A stretch of DNA of 64,000 nt from Cryobacterium sp. PAMC25264 (GTDB lineage: Bacteria > Actinomycetota > Actinomycetes > Actinomycetales > Microbacteriaceae), in NCBI RefSeq assembly GCF_019443325.1, contig NZ_CP080383.1, forward strand, positions 1,550,001 through 1,614,000, in the 5' to 3' direction. The position numbers and the translations under genes are program-made. Shown one piece after another: positions 35,587 through 45,899 of the stretch. Position 1 is the first letter of the stretch; every line of letters begins with the position of its first letter. Below the pieces are notes generated by a model. That model was not told where the DNA came from, made no database searches, and worked only from the letters and a program-made list of their open reading frames with translations.

Positions 35587-36810
35587 TCAGTTGCCTTCTG
35601 TTCCGCGGAGCTCGTCTTCGATGGCGCCCTGCAGGCGTTCTTCGAGCGGCTTCGATCCGATGTGTTGCACAATTTCGCTGAGGAATCCGCGCACGACGAG
35701 ACGTCGCGCCTCGAGCTCGCCGATGCCGCGCGACTGCAGGTAGAACAGCTGCTCGTCGTCGAAGCGACCCGTGGCGCTGGCGTGGCCGGCCCCGAGGATG
35801 TCGCCGGTCTCGATCTCGAGGTTCGGGATCGAGTCGGCGCGGGTCCCCTCGGTGAGGACCAGGTTGCGGTTCTGCTCGTAGCTGTCGGTCCCGGGAGCGT
35901 CGTGGCCGATGAGCACGTCACCGATCCATACGGTGCGGGCGCCGGCGCCCTGCAGGGCGCCCTTGTAGTTGACCCGGCTTCGGGTGTTGGCCGCGTCGTG
36001 GTTGACGTAGACCTGCTGCTCGAGGTGCTGGCCGGCATCGGCGAAGTAGAGCCCGTACAGTTCGGTGTCGCTGCCCGGACCGGCCAGCTGCACCGACGGG
36101 TTGACCCGGACGATGCTGCCGCCGAGGGAGACGACGACGTGCTTGAGGCGGGCATCACGGCCGATGGTGGCGAAGTGGTTGGCGAGCTGCACAGCATCCG
36201 CGTCCCACTCCTGCAGCGTCACCACGGTGAGGTTCGCGGATTCCCCGACGATGATCTCGACATTCTCCGAGAGCCGGGCGGTGCCGGTGTTCCGCAGGAT
36301 CACGACGGCCTGGCTGAACGGCCGGGCCTCGATGAGGGTGTGCGCGGCGCGCGGGGTGGAGCCCAGCCCTGAGCGGGTGATCGTGATCTCCTTGGCCTCC
36401 TCACCGCTGACGGTGATGGCGAGGGCCTTGTCGAAGCTGCTCCAGGCATTGGCGGCGGCGCGCTCCTCTGGGGCGCCCGCAGTGCCGATGCGGGCATCCG
36501 TGCGGTCGACCCAGGACACGTCGACGTCGGCGAGCGGCGTCGAGTCGATCTCATAGGCCGCACCGTCAAGGGTGCCTGCGGTGAGGTCCGTGAACTTGGC
36601 GACGGGCGAGAGCTTCCACACCGCTTCCCGGCCGGTGACGGCGGGGAAGTCGGCGACGTCGAAGCTCTTGAACCTGGCGGACCGGGTCTGCACGGGGACG
36701 AAGCCGAAGCGTCCGTCCGAGTGCTCCTTGATGCCGTGCTGTTCGGCAGTGGGCAGGGCCTCCGACGATGATGCGGATGTGGGTGCTGTTGAAGTCGAGG
36801 CGGCGGACAT
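35587..36810 (-). CDS. sufD: Fe-S cluster assembly protein SufD
   Basis: This 407-residue partner of SufB in the scaffold complex is a beta-helix protein. The conserved C-terminal block ARTVWIGDVLIGHDAPGTDSY with the cluster-binding histidine, and GRFDDEQLFYLQSRGI, is clear. It begins directly after the sufB stop with no gap, so the two are coupled. The order sufB-sufD-Rieske-sufC-sufT fits an actinobacterial suf operon. Confidence 0.93.
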   Translation of the reverse strand: MSAASTSTAPTSASSSEALPTAEQHGIKEHSDGRFGFVPVQTRSARFKSFDVADFPAVTGREAVWKLSPVAKFTDLTAGTLDGAAYEIDSTPLADVDVSWVDRTDARIGTAGAPEERAAANAWSSFDKALAITVSGEEAKEITITRSGLGSTPRAAHTLIEARPFSQAVVILRNTGTARLSENVEIIVGESANLTVVTLQEWDADAVQLANHFATIGRDARLKHVVVSLGGSIVRVNPSVQLAGPGSDTELYGLYFADAGQHLEQQVYVNHDAANTRSRVNYKGALQGAGARTVWIGDVLIGHDAPGTDSYEQNRNLVLTEGTRADSIPNLEIETGDILGAGHASATGRFDDEQLFYLQSRGIGELEARRLVVRGFLSEIVQHIGSKPLEERLQGAIEDELRGTEGN

Positions 36811-38229
36811 TTAGCCGACGGATCCTTCCATGCCCATTTCAATGAGCTTGTTGAGTTCGAGGGCGTACTCCATCGGGAGCTCCCTGGCGATGGGTTCGAT
36901 GAACCCGCGCACGATCATGGCCATGGCCTCGTCTTCGGGCATACCGCGGCTCATCAGGTAGAAGAGCTGCTCTTCGCTGACCCGGGAGACGGTGGCCTCG
37001 TGGCCGAGCTGCACGTCATCGACACGGATGTCGATGGCCGGGTAAGTGTCCGAACGCGACTGGGTGTCGACGAGGAGGGCATCGCAACGCACGGTGTTGG
37101 CGGAGTGGTGCGCGGTGGCATCCACCCGTACCTCACCGCGGTACCCGGCGCGGCCGCCGCCGCGGGCGATCGACTTGGAGACGATCGAGGACTGCGTGTA
37201 CGGGGCCATGTGGATCATCTTGGCGCCGGCGTCCTGGTGCTGGCCGGGGCCGGCGAACGCGACGGACAGGGTCTCACCCTTGGCGTGTTCCCCCATCAGG
37301 TAGATCGATGGGTACTTCATGGTGACCTTGGAGCCGATGTTGCCGTCGATCCACTCCATGGTTGCGCCCTCGGCGGCCGTGGCGCGCTTGGTGACCAGGT
37401 TGTAGACGTTGTTCGACCAGTTCTGGATGGTCGTGTAGCGAACGCGGGCATTCTTCTTCACGATGATCTCGACGACCGCGGAGTGCAGCGAGTCGGACTT
37501 GTAGATCGGGGCGGTGCAGCCCTCGATGTAGTGCACGTAGCTGCCCTCGTCGGCGATGATCAGCGTGCGCTCGAACTGGCCCATGTTCTCGGTGTTGATC
37601 CGGAAGTAGGCCTGCAGCGGGATCTCGACGTGCACGCCGGGCGGTACGTAGACGAACGAGCCGCCGGACCAGACCGAGGTGTTCAGGGCGGCGAACTTGT
37701 TGTCGCCGGAGGGGATGACACTGCCGAAGTACTCTTCGAAAAACTCCGGGTGCTCGCGGAGCGCCGTGTCGGTGTCCATGAAGATGACGCCCTGGGCTTC
37801 GAGTTCCTCGTTGATCTGGTGGTAGACCACTTCGGATTCGTACTGGGCGGCGACGCCGGAGACGAGGCGCTGACGCTCCGCCTCGGGGATGCCCAGCTTC
37901 TCGTAGGTGTTCTTGATGTCGTCGGGCAGGTCTTCCCAGGTCTGGGCCTGCTTCTCCGTTGAGCGCACGAAGTACTTGATGTTGTCGAAGTCGATCTCTG
38001 AGAGATCGGCGCCCCAGGTGGGCATGGGCTTGCGCTCGAAGAGGGCCAGCGCCTTCAGACGGCGCTCCAGCATCCAGGCCGGTTCCTTTTTCAGGTTCGA
38101 GATATCGGTGACGACCTCGGGTGAGATTCCGCGGCGAGCGGAGGCCCCAGCGGCGTCGGAATCGGACCAGCCGAATTCATAGACCCCCAGCCCCTCGAGC
38201 TCGGGTCGGTCCAGTAGAACGTCAGACAT
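36811..38229 (-). CDS. sufB: Fe-S cluster assembly protein SufB
   Basis: This 472-residue scaffold protein of the SufBCD complex has a core including [19 protein letters not shown] strands, [20 protein letters not shown] (with the cysteine used for cluster transfer) and [24 protein letters not shown] near the C-terminus. The ATG at 38229 has AGAAGAGG as Shine-Dalgarno; an ATG 57 bases upstream is less likely. It heads the suf operon. No sufR regulator gene lies upstream, unlike in Mycobacterium. Confidence 0.94.
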   Translation of the reverse strand: MSDVLLDRPELEGLGVYEFGWSDSDAAGASARRGISPEVVTDISNLKKEPAWMLERRLKALALFERKPMPTWGADLSEIDFDNIKYFVRSTEKQAQTWEDLPDDIKNTYEKLGIPEAERQRLVSGVAAQYESEVVYHQINEELEAQGVIFMDTDTALREHPEFFEEYFGSVIPSGDNKFAALNTSVWSGGSFVYVPPGVHVEIPLQAYFRINTENMGQFERTLIIADEGSYVHYIEGCTAPIYKSDSLHSAVVEIIVKKNARVRYTTIQNWSNNVYNLVTKRATAAEGATMEWIDGNIGSKVTMKYPSIYLMGEHAKGETLSVAFAGPGQHQDAGAKMIHMAPYTQSSIVSKSIARGGGRAGYRGEVRVDATAHHSANTVRCDALLVDTQSRSDTYPAIDIRVDDVQLGHEATVSRVSEEQLFYLMSRGMPEDEAMAMIVRGFIEPIARELPMEYALELNKLIEMGMEGSVG

Positions 38230-38514
38230 CTTTACCTCTTCTCCTACCCACATCAACCCGGATATCAGTCCGGTCATTCCCGCCACGCGTGCGTGTCCGA
38301 CCGACTGGTCGAACGTGCAGCGCCTGGTGAGGCTGAGTTGTGTGGATGGCTACGTTGCGTACCTAAGATGATCACGGGCCGGTCATGCCGCGTAGTGCGA
38401 ATGCACGTGGCGGGCACTGGGCCCGTGAAACACCTGATTCTACAGGCTAGAGATGTTATTAGTAGTGCGACCCGGCGTATTCACATGCGCACGCACCAGC
38501 AGGGAGCAGAACCC
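38230..38514. promoter_or_regulatory. Divergent promoter region of sufB and ctaA
   Basis: These 285 bases separate the sufB and ctaA starts. AT-rich patches near 38435-38465 contain TAGAAT on the minus strand, a candidate sufB -10 giving a leader of about 200 bases. No SufR- or IscR-like palindrome was recognised. No small gene is evident. Confidence 0.4.
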
Positions 38515-39456
38515 GTGAACCGGATAGTCCAGTGGTTGCCCACGAACGTGGACCGACGCCTCATCGTGCTCGGCTGGGTGTACCTGGCGGCACAGATCTT
38601 CCTGGTCGGCACCGGAGGCCTCGTCCGGCTCACCAGCTCGGGCCTCGGCTGCCCGACCTGGCCCAAGTGCACCGCCGATTCGCTCGTGAACACGCCCGAG
38701 ATGGGTATCCACGGCGTGATCGAGTTCGGCAACCGCCTGCTCGGCGTTCTGCTCGGACTGGTCGCCATAGTCGCCTTTGTGGCGGTGCTGCGGATGCGTC
38801 GCAGCCGCCCCGACCTCTTCCGCCTCACCCTGCTGGCCGGCCTGGGCATCCCGGCTCAGGCCGTGATCGGCGGCATCAGCGTACTCACCCAGCTGAACCC
38901 CTACGTCGTGGGGCTGCACTTCGTGATCTCGGTGATCCTGGTCGGGCTCTGCACAGCGTTCCTCTACCGGCTGTACACCGTCCCCGGGTCCCGGGAGCGT
39001 GTGGTTCCGCTCTGGTACCTCATCGTCACCCACCTCACCACCTTCGCCGTGGCCGTGACCATCGCCGTGGGTATCCTCACGACCGGCTCCGGGCCGCACG
39101 CCGGTGACGCTGATGCTCCCCGCAACGGTCTGGACTCCGAGTTCCTCCAGCACGTGCACAGCTGGCCGGCCTACGTGACCCTGGCCTTGACACTGATCCT
39201 GGTGGTCGGCGCCGTGTCGCTCCACCTGCCCGTGCGCCGTTGGGTCCTCCTGCTCCTGGCCGTCGAGCTGGCGCAGACCGTCGTTGGGCTCACCCAGGCG
39301 AACCTCGGCTTGCCGGCGGTGCTCGTGGGCATCCACATGGTGCTCGCCTGCGTGCTCGCCGCTGCCATGACCGCCGTGGTCCTGAACCTCAAGCAACCCG
39401 TCCTCGTGGCCGCTCCCCCGGCCGAGCGCACCACCACCGAGACCCTGGCGCGCTGA
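38515..39456 (+). CDS. ctaA: Heme A synthase, COX15/CtaA family
   Basis: This eight-helix membrane enzyme oxidises heme O to heme A for cytochrome c oxidase. The 313-residue product begins VNRIVQWLPT with a GTG and a GGGAG Shine-Dalgarno. Conserved features are GGLVRLTSSGLGCPTWPKC in the first loop, EFGNRLLGVLLG, HFVISVILVGL and VGIHMVLACV, which include the heme-ligand histidines. An ATG at 38485 in frame is an alternative start. The stop codon lies inside the first copy of the 47-base tandem repeat. It is convergent with ctaB. Confidence 0.9.
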   Translation: MNRIVQWLPTNVDRRLIVLGWVYLAAQIFLVGTGGLVRLTSSGLGCPTWPKCTADSLVNTPEMGIHGVIEFGNRLLGVLLGLVAIVAFVAVLRMRRSRPDLFRLTLLAGLGIPAQAVIGGISVLTQLNPYVVGLHFVISVILVGLCTAFLYRLYTVPGSRERVVPLWYLIVTHLTTFAVAVTIAVGILTTGSGPHAGDADAPRNGLDSEFLQHVHSWPAYVTLALTLILVVGAVSLHLPVRRWVLLLLAVELAQTVVGLTQANLGLPAVLVGIHMVLACVLAAAMTAVVLNLKQPVLVAAPPAERTTTETLAR

Positions 39457-39589
39457 CCCGGACCAGCGTCGGGGTCGCACCCATCCGTTGGTCGAGCGCT
39501 GAGCCGAACCGGCGTCGGGGTCGCACCCATCCCGTTGGTCGAGCGCTGAGCCGAACCGGCGTCGGGGTCGCACCCATCCCGTTGGTCGA
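39450..39589. repeat. Three 46-47-bp tandem repeats overlapping the ctaA stop
   Basis: Two perfect 47-base copies are at 39496-39542 and 39543-39589. A slightly divergent 46-base copy at 39450-39495 includes the TGA of ctaA. Each begins GCGCTGA and ends CGTTGGTCGA. Confidence 0.88.
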
Positions 39590-39651
39590 GCTCGTCGAGA
39601 CCCCGTGAGTCGATACGGGAACGGGAGGCGCTTGCCCGCAGTGCCTCACCA

Positions 39652-39726
39652 GGTTTCGACAGGCCCAACCAGCGTCGGTTTCGACAGGCTCAACCAGCGT
39701 CGGTTCCGACAGGCGCGACTAGCGTC
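39652..39726. repeat. Three 25-bp tandem repeats
   Basis: Copies at 39652-39676, 39677-39701 and 39702-39726 share GGTTTCGACAGGCTCAACCA followed by GCGTC. The first has one change and the third several. The middle copy is identical over 20 bases to the reverse complement at 1277-1296. With 39450-39589 this accounts for most of the 313 bases between ctaA and ctaB. Confidence 0.88.
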
Positions 39727-39769
39727 GGGACTGTGAACGAGGCCGCGGCCGGCCGGCGATGCGAGTCAG

Positions 39770-40720
39770 CTAGAAGGGAAGCAGCGGGTCGACGCCGACG
39801 GCCACGAACACCAGCGTGAGGTACGCGATCGAGCCGTGGAAGACGCGCATCGGCGACACGTGCTCGTGCCGGATGGTGAGGTTGTACAGGCGGTGGGTCT
39901 CGTAGATGAACCAGGCGCCGGATGCGATGGCCACGACGCTGTAGACAATCCCCATGTTTGCGATCGGGATGAGCAGCAGTGAGCAGGCCACGGTCGCCCA
40001 CGCGTAGAGGATGACCTGCAGTCCCACCTGGGCGCGGCCGCGCACCACGGCGAGCATCGGAACGCCGGCCGCCTGGTAGTCGTCGCGGTACTTCATCGAC
40101 AACGGCCAGTAGTGCGGCGGGGTCCAGAGGAAGATGATCAGGAACAGGATGAACGGGGGCCAGGACAGGTCCCCGGTCACGGCGGCCCATCCGATCAGCA
40201 CCGGCATGCAGCCGGCCACGCCGCCCCAGACGATGTTCTGCGCCGTGCGGCGCTTGAGGATCATCGTGTAGAACACCACGTAGAGCAGGATGGCGCCGAG
40301 CGAGAGGAGCGCGGCCACCCAGTTCGTGAAGATCCACAGCCACGCGATGGACACGGCGCCCAGAACCCAGGCGAACACCAGCGCCTGCCGGTCCGAGAGT
40401 TCCCCGGTGACCAGGGGGCGCCCCTGGGTGCGGTTCATCAGCCGGTCGATGTCGCGATCGAGGTAGCAGTTGAACGCGCCGGCCGATCCGGCACTGAAGG
40501 CACCGCCGATCAGGGTGGCCAGCACCAGCCACAGGCTGGGGATACCGCGCTCGGCCAGGATCATCGTCGGGGCAGTGACAACAAGCAGTAATTCGACCAC
40601 TCGAGGCTTCGTGAGCGACAGATAGGCGCGGAAGGTGTTGCCCGCCCGCTGGAATCGGTCAGGCCGGTTGAGGGTGGGCGTCTGTTCGGCGGTATCCATA
40701 ACTCCTCGTGCGCTTCGCAT
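39770..40720 (-). CDS. ctaB: Heme O synthase (protoheme IX farnesyltransferase)
   Basis: This UbiA-family membrane prenyltransferase adds the farnesyl chain to heme B, feeding CtaA. The 316-residue protein has about seven to nine helices and the [15 protein letters not shown] motif, the NxxxDxxxD version of the UbiA active site, plus [11 protein letters not shown] and [18 protein letters not shown]. Its start is uncertain: ATG at 40720, or an ATG at 40699 after GAGGAG with only two bases spacing. It lies between ctaA and tkt. Confidence 0.9.
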   Translation of the reverse strand: MRSARGVMDTAEQTPTLNRPDRFQRAGNTFRAYLSLTKPRVVELLLVVTAPTMILAERGIPSLWLVLATLIGGAFSAGSAGAFNCYLDRDIDRLMNRTQGRPLVTGELSDRQALVFAWVLGAVSIAWLWIFTNWVAALLSLGAILLYVVFYTMILKRRTAQNIVWGGVAGCMPVLIGWAAVTGDLSWPPFILFLIIFLWTPPHYWPLSMKYRDDYQAAGVPMLAVVRGRAQVGLQVILYAWATVACSLLLIPIANMGIVYSVVAIASGAWFIYETHRLYNLTIRHEHVSPMRVFHGSIAYLTLVFVAVGVDPLLPF

Positions 40721-40820
40721 ATTGCCCTAATTCTAGATCATTCCGCCACCTCTCACTCCCGGCCCGCCCGTGCGAGCCTGGCGCAATGCCGGCGAAACAA
40801 CACCGGCAATTCGGGTTCCC

Positions 40821-40826
40821 TATACT
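40821..40826 (+). promoter_or_regulatory. Candidate tkt promoter -10
   Basis: TATACT is the best -10 match in the ctaB-tkt interval. It would give a leader of about 155 bases that contains a TGGCTC/GAGCCA hairpin and the palindrome TGCATGCA. Confidence 0.4.
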
Positions 40827-40987
40827 GGAATGGCTCGCCAATCTAAGGTGCATGCATCCGTGAGCCACCTGATACGGGCACTCTCTTGCGCATCTTGATG
40901 CCGATAACGATGTCGGCGGGCAAACACTCTCCAGCGGCGCGGGATAAAGACGTGCCGCCTTTGACGGATTCAGAAGGGTCAGTTCAC

Positions 40988-43080
40988 GTGGCAGCATTGC
41001 AGTGGGATTCCATCGACAACCGAGCGGTAGACACCGCTCGCATCCTCGCGGCGGACGCCGTGGAAAAGGTCGGCAACGGCCACCCGGGAACGGCCATGAG
41101 TCTCGCACCCGCGGCTTACCTGCTGTTCCAAAAAGTGATGCGTCGCGATCCCGCTGACAACGAGTGGATCGGCCGCGACCGGTTCATCCTCTCGGTGGGC
41201 CACAGCTCGCTCACCCAGTACGTGCAGTTGTACCTCGGCGGCGACGGCCTCGAGCTCGACGACCTCAAGGCCCTGCGCACCTGGGGCTCAAAGACCCCCG
41301 GCCACCCGAGTACGGACACACCGACGGCGTCGAGATCACCACCGGCCCGCTCGGCCAGGGCCTCGCCTCCGCCGTGGGCTTCGCCTACGCCTCCCGCTTC
41401 GAGCGTGGCCTGTTCGACCCTGAAGCCGAAGCGGGCACCAGCCCGTTCGACCAGTTCGTCTATGTCATCGCCGGAGACGGCGACCTGCAGGAGGGCATCA
41501 CCTCCGAGGCCTCTTCGCTCGCCGGACACCAGCAGCTCGGCAACCTGATCGCGATCTACGACTCCAACCAGATCTCGATCGAGGACGACACCAACATTGC
41601 TTTCACCGAGGATGTCGCGGCACGCTACGACGCGTACCACTGGCACGTGCAGACCGTCGACTGGAAGAAGACCGGCGAATACGTTGAGGACGTCGCTGCC
41701 CTCAACGACGCCATCGAGGCAGCCAAGGCCGTCACCGACAAGCCGTCGCTGATCATCCTGAAGACCATCATCGGCTGGCCGAGCCCGAAGAAGCAGAACA
41801 CCGGAAAGATCCACGGCTCCGCCCTCGGCGCCGAGGAACTCGCCGGAGTGAAGGAAATTCTCGGTTTCGACCCCGAGAAGACCTTCGAGGTCGCCGACGA
41901 CGTCATCGCACACACCCGTAAGGCACTGGACCGCGGCGCTGAGGCCCACGCAGAGTGGAACGTGCGCTTCGACGCCTGGGCCGCCGCGAACCCCGAGCGC
42001 AAGGTCCTGCTGGATCGCATCCTCTCCGGCGACTTGCCCGACGGCGTCGAGGAGGCCCTCCCGGTCTTCCCCGCCGGCACCGAGGTCTCCACCCGTGCGT
42101 CCTCCGGCAAGGTGCTCAATGCCCTCGGCCCGGTCATCCCTGAACTGTGGGGCGGCTCCGCAGACCTCGCCGAGTCGAACAACACCACGATCAGCAACTC
42201 CGCTTCGTTCATCCCGAGCGAGCACTCCACTCACGAGTGGACCGGCAACGAGTATGGCCGCGTGCTGCACTTCGGTATCCGCGAGCACGCCATGGCCGCG
42301 ATCCTCAACGGCATCGTCCTGCACGGAAACACCCGCCCGTTCGGCGGCACGTTCCTGATCTTCAGCGACTACATGCGTCCGGCGGTGCGACTCGCCGCCC
42401 TGATGAAGGCCCCGTCGATCTTCGTCTGGACCCACGACTCCGTGGCCCTCGGCGAAGACGGACCGACCCACCAGCCGATCGAGCAGCTCGCGACGCTCCG
42501 CGCGATCCCCGGACTCGACGTCGTGCGCCCCGGCGACGCCAACGAGGTGTCCTGGGCCTGGAAGACCATCCTTACGCGCCGCAACGGCCCGGCCGGAATC
42601 GTGCTGACCCGCCAGAACATCCCCGTCTTCGAACGTGGCGACGGTGACGCGATCGGCGAGACCTTCGCGTCGGCCAAGAACGTCGCCAAGGGCGCCTATG
42701 TTCTCGCCGAGGCCCCGAACGGAACGCCCGACGTGATCCTCATCGCCACCGGCTCCGAGGTGCAGCTGGCCGTCAACGCCCGCGAGGCCCTCAAGGCGGA
42801 TGGCATCAACGCTCGCGTGGTGTCGGTGCCGAGCCTTGAGTGGTTCGAAGAGCAGTCCGCTGAATACCGTGAGGCAGTTCTGCCGAGAGCGATCACCGCT
42901 CGGGTATCGGTTGAGGCCGGAATCGCGTTGACCTGGACTAAGTACGTTGGCGACCGCGGCCGCAGCGTCTCGATCGAGCACTTCGGTGCATCGGCCGACT
43001 ACAAGACTCTGTTCCGCGAATTCGGCATCACCACGGAGGCCGTCGTCGCCGCCGCCAAAGAATCCCTCGCCGCGCTCTAA
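40988..43080 (+). CDS. tkt: Transketolase, interrupted by one-base deletion
   Basis: This thiamine diphosphate enzyme transfers two-carbon units in the pentose phosphate pathway. The repaired length is about 697 residues. The GTG at 40988 with an AGAAGGG Shine-Dalgarno starts [30 protein letters not shown] and SVGHSSL precede the break, and [19 protein letters not shown] follows it. A G is missing at about 41308 (CCACCCGAGTACG should read CCACCCGGAGTACG). GDGDLQEG is the ThDP motif. It heads the tkt-tal-pgi-zwf-opcA-pgl cluster. Confidence 0.9.
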
Positions 43081-43123
43081 GCGCGACACCTACAAGCGCA
43101 GCATTCAAGGAGATTTGATTTTC

Positions 43124-44236
43124 ATGACTGAAACAACCCCCACCGCCGCACTGTCCGCCGCGGGCGTCAGCATCTGGCTCGACGACCTGTCGCGTCAGCG
43201 CATCCAGTCCGGCGGGCTGACGACCCTCATCGAGGAGAAGAACGTCGTCGGCGTCACCACCAACCCCACGATCTTCGCCGGTGCGCTCAGCAAGGGCGAG
43301 GCATACGCCTCCCAGGTGGCCACGCTGGCCGCCGCCGGCACCACCGTCACCGATGCGGTCTTCGAGATCACCACCGACGACGTCGCCTCCGCCTGCGACA
43401 TCTTCCGCCCGATCTACGACGCCACGAAGGGCTTCGACGGCCGCGTGTCGATCGAGGTCGAGCCCGGCTTCGCCCACGACGCCGAGAAGACCCTCGCCCA
43501 GGCCCAGCAGCTCTGGAACAAGGTCAACCGGCCCAACGCGATGATCAAGATCCCGGCGACCATCGAGGGCCTCGAGGCGATCACCGAGACCATTGCGCTG
43601 GGCATCAGCGTCAACGTCACCCTGATCTTCAGCCTCGAGCGCTACCGCGCCGTGATCAACGCGTACCTGAGCGGTCTGGAGAAGGCCAAGGCCGCTGGGA
43701 TCGACCTGTCGACCATCCACTCGGTCGCCTCGTTCTTCGTGTCGCGTGTCGACACCGAGATCGACAAGCGCCTCGCCGAGGTCGGAACCGACGAAGCCCT
43801 CGCCCTGCAGAGCAAGGCCGGCGTCGCCAACGCGCAGCTCGCCTACCAGGTCTTCGAGCAGTCCTTCACGACCGAGCGCGCGTCCGTGCTGCTCGCAGCC
43901 GGCGCCAACAAGCAGCGTCCACTCTGGGCCTCCACCGGGGTCAAGTCTGCCGACCTGCCCGACACCCTCTACGTGACCGAACTGGTCGCCCCCGAGGTCG
44001 TCAACACCATGCCGGAGAAGACCCTCGAGGCCACCTTCGACCACGGAGTCATCGTCGAAGGCGCCGTCACGGGCTCCTACGACGCCGCGAACGCCGTGCT
44101 CGACGCCATCGCTGCGCAGGGCGTTTCCTACGACGACGTCACCCGCGTGCTCGAAGAGGAGGGCGTTTCGAAGTTCATCATCTCCTGGAACGAACTCCTG
44201 GACACCGTGACGGCTGCGCTCGAGTCCGCCAAGTGA
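43124..44236 (+). CDS. tal: Transaldolase
   Basis: This 370-residue transaldolase transfers dihydroxyacetone units in the pentose phosphate pathway. The Schiff-base Lys142 is in [18 protein letters not shown] near 45 and [15 protein letters not shown] are typical of actinobacterial Tal (TalB-like). The Shine-Dalgarno AAGGAGA is 10 bases from the ATG. The stop overlaps the GTG of pgi. It is a separate protein, not a Tal-Pgi fusion. Confidence 0.94.
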   Translation: MTETTPTAALSAAGVSIWLDDLSRQRIQSGGLTTLIEEKNVVGVTTNPTIFAGALSKGEAYASQVATLAAAGTTVTDAVFEITTDDVASACDIFRPIYDATKGFDGRVSIEVEPGFAHDAEKTLAQAQQLWNKVNRPNAMIKIPATIEGLEAITETIALGISVNVTLIFSLERYRAVINAYLSGLEKAKAAGIDLSTIHSVASFFVSRVDTEIDKRLAEVGTDEALALQSKAGVANAQLAYQVFEQSFTTERASVLLAAGANKQRPLWASTGVKSADLPDTLYVTELVAPEVVNTMPEKTLEATFDHGVIVEGAVTGSYDAANAVLDAIAAQGVSYDDVTRVLEEEGVSKFIISWNELLDTVTAALESAK

Positions 44237-45855
44237 GTTTCCGGATCTCGGTGAGCGGTGCGGCGGCAGAAGCCGTCCGCACCGTGGTTCCCACATTGGT
44301 CGCCGACCTGATCGCCTCCGGCATCACGTCTCTCGACCCTGCCCTGTGGGGACCCGAGGCGGAGGAAGAGGCAGGCACGCGACTCGGCTGGACCGAGTCA
44401 GTGGCCACCTCCCGTCCCCTCGTCGCCGAGATCTCGGCCCTGCGCGAGGAACTCCACGCGCGGGGCGTCACCCACATCGTCCTGGCCGGTATGGGCGGTT
44501 CGTCGCTCGCCCCCGAGGTCATCACGCTCACCAGCGGTGTCGACCTCACGGTGCTCGACACGACCGACCCCGGCCAGGTGCGGGCGGCGCTCAGCGACCG
44601 GATCGAGTCCACCGCCCTGGTGGTGTCGTCGAAGTCGGGCGGCACCGTGGAGACCGACAGCCAGCGTCGTGTCTTCGAACGTGCCTTCCAGGACAGCGGA
44701 ATCGACCCCGCCGAACGCATCATCGTGGTCACCGACCCCGGCTCACCGCTCGAGGCGTCGGCCAGGGAAGCCGGCTACCGGGTGTTCACCGCCGACCCCA
44801 CCGTTGGCGGACGCTTCTCGGCCCTGACCGCCTTCGGCCTCGTGCCGTCCGGCCTGGCCGGGGTGGACGTCGGACAGCTCCTCGACGAGGCCGAGGCCGT
44901 GGCACTGAGCCTTGCCGTCGACTCCGAGGACAACCCCGGTCTGATCCTTGGCGCGGCGATCGCCGCAGCTGCTCCGCGGCGCGACAAGCTGGCCATCGTC
45001 TCCGACGGCACCCACATCGTGGGTTTCGCCGACTGGGCCGAGCAACTCATCGCCGAGTCCACGGGCAAACGCGGCACCGGTATCCTGCCCGTCGTGCTTG
45101 ACGCGGATGCGCCTGAGCTCACGACGTCGCTACCCGACCTGCAAATCCTGCGCGTGGTGGCGGATGCCGGCGACGAGGTCTTCGGAGCCCTCGACGGCAC
45201 GGACCGTGACAGTGGCGACGAGATCCGGGTCAGTGGCACCCTCGGAGCCCAGTTCCTGGTGTGGGAGTATGCCACCGTCGTCGCCGGACGGCTGCTCGGT
45301 ATCAACCCGTTCGACCAGCCCGACGTCGAATCAGCCAAGAACGCCACCCGCGGCCTGCTCGATGCCCGTCCGGCTCCCGAACCCGCTGCGTTCATCGCTG
45401 ACGGCATCGAGATCCGCGGTACGCCGCATGTCATCGGCGCGGCCAGCGACCTCGCCGGCGCCGTCGACGCGTTGCTCGAAGAACTCGGCCCGGACGGGTA
45501 CGTCGCCATCCAGGCGTATGTCGACCGTGTGGCACTCCCCCAGCTCGCCGAGCTGCGTGCGCTCCTGGCGACGCTGTCACGTCGTCCGGTCACCTTCGGC
45601 TGGGGCCCCCGGTTCCTGCACTCGACCGGCCAGTACCACAAGGGTGGCACCCCCACCGGCGTGTTCCTGCAGATCCTCAGCTCCCCCGCTGAAGACCTTG
45701 AGATCCCGGGCCGTCCGTTCACCTTCGGTGAGCTCATCCAGGCCCAGGCCGCCGGCGACGCCGGCGTCCTCGCCGAGCACGGTCGTCCGGTCCTCACCCT
45801 CACGTTGACCGACCCGACTGCGAACATCAGTACTCTGTTCGCCGCAGTCCGGTAA
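44233..45855 (+). CDS. pgi: Glucose-6-phosphate isomerase
   Basis: This 540-residue protein interconverts glucose 6-phosphate and fructose 6-phosphate. The SIS domains show [13 protein letters not shown] and [13 protein letters not shown] (sugar-phosphate binding). [10 protein letters not shown] near 465 carries catalytic histidine and lysine. Alanine-rich segments and the length suit the actinobacterial form found in this operon. The GTG start overlaps tal by GTGA. Confidence 0.9.
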   Translation: MSFRISVSGAAAEAVRTVVPTLVADLIASGITSLDPALWGPEAEEEAGTRLGWTESVATSRPLVAEISALREELHARGVTHIVLAGMGGSSLAPEVITLTSGVDLTVLDTTDPGQVRAALSDRIESTALVVSSKSGGTVETDSQRRVFERAFQDSGIDPAERIIVVTDPGSPLEASAREAGYRVFTADPTVGGRFSALTAFGLVPSGLAGVDVGQLLDEAEAVALSLAVDSEDNPGLILGAAIAAAAPRRDKLAIVSDGTHIVGFADWAEQLIAESTGKRGTGILPVVLDADAPELTTSLPDLQILRVVADAGDEVFGALDGTDRDSGDEIRVSGTLGAQFLVWEYATVVAGRLLGINPFDQPDVESAKNATRGLLDARPAPEPAAFIADGIEIRGTPHVIGAASDLAGAVDALLEELGPDGYVAIQAYVDRVALPQLAELRALLATLSRRPVTFGWGPRFLHSTGQYHKGGTPTGVFLQILSSPAEDLEIPGRPFTFGELIQAQAAGDAGVLAEHGRPVLTLTLTDPTANISTLFAAVR

Positions 45856-45899
45856 GTCACGCCCCCGCTTCTGTTCACTGTCACCCTCTAAGGAGCCGC

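Noticed and set aside
39450..39726. Repeat arrays as a CRISPR
   Set aside because: Copies are directly adjacent with no unique spacers, and no cas gene is in the window.
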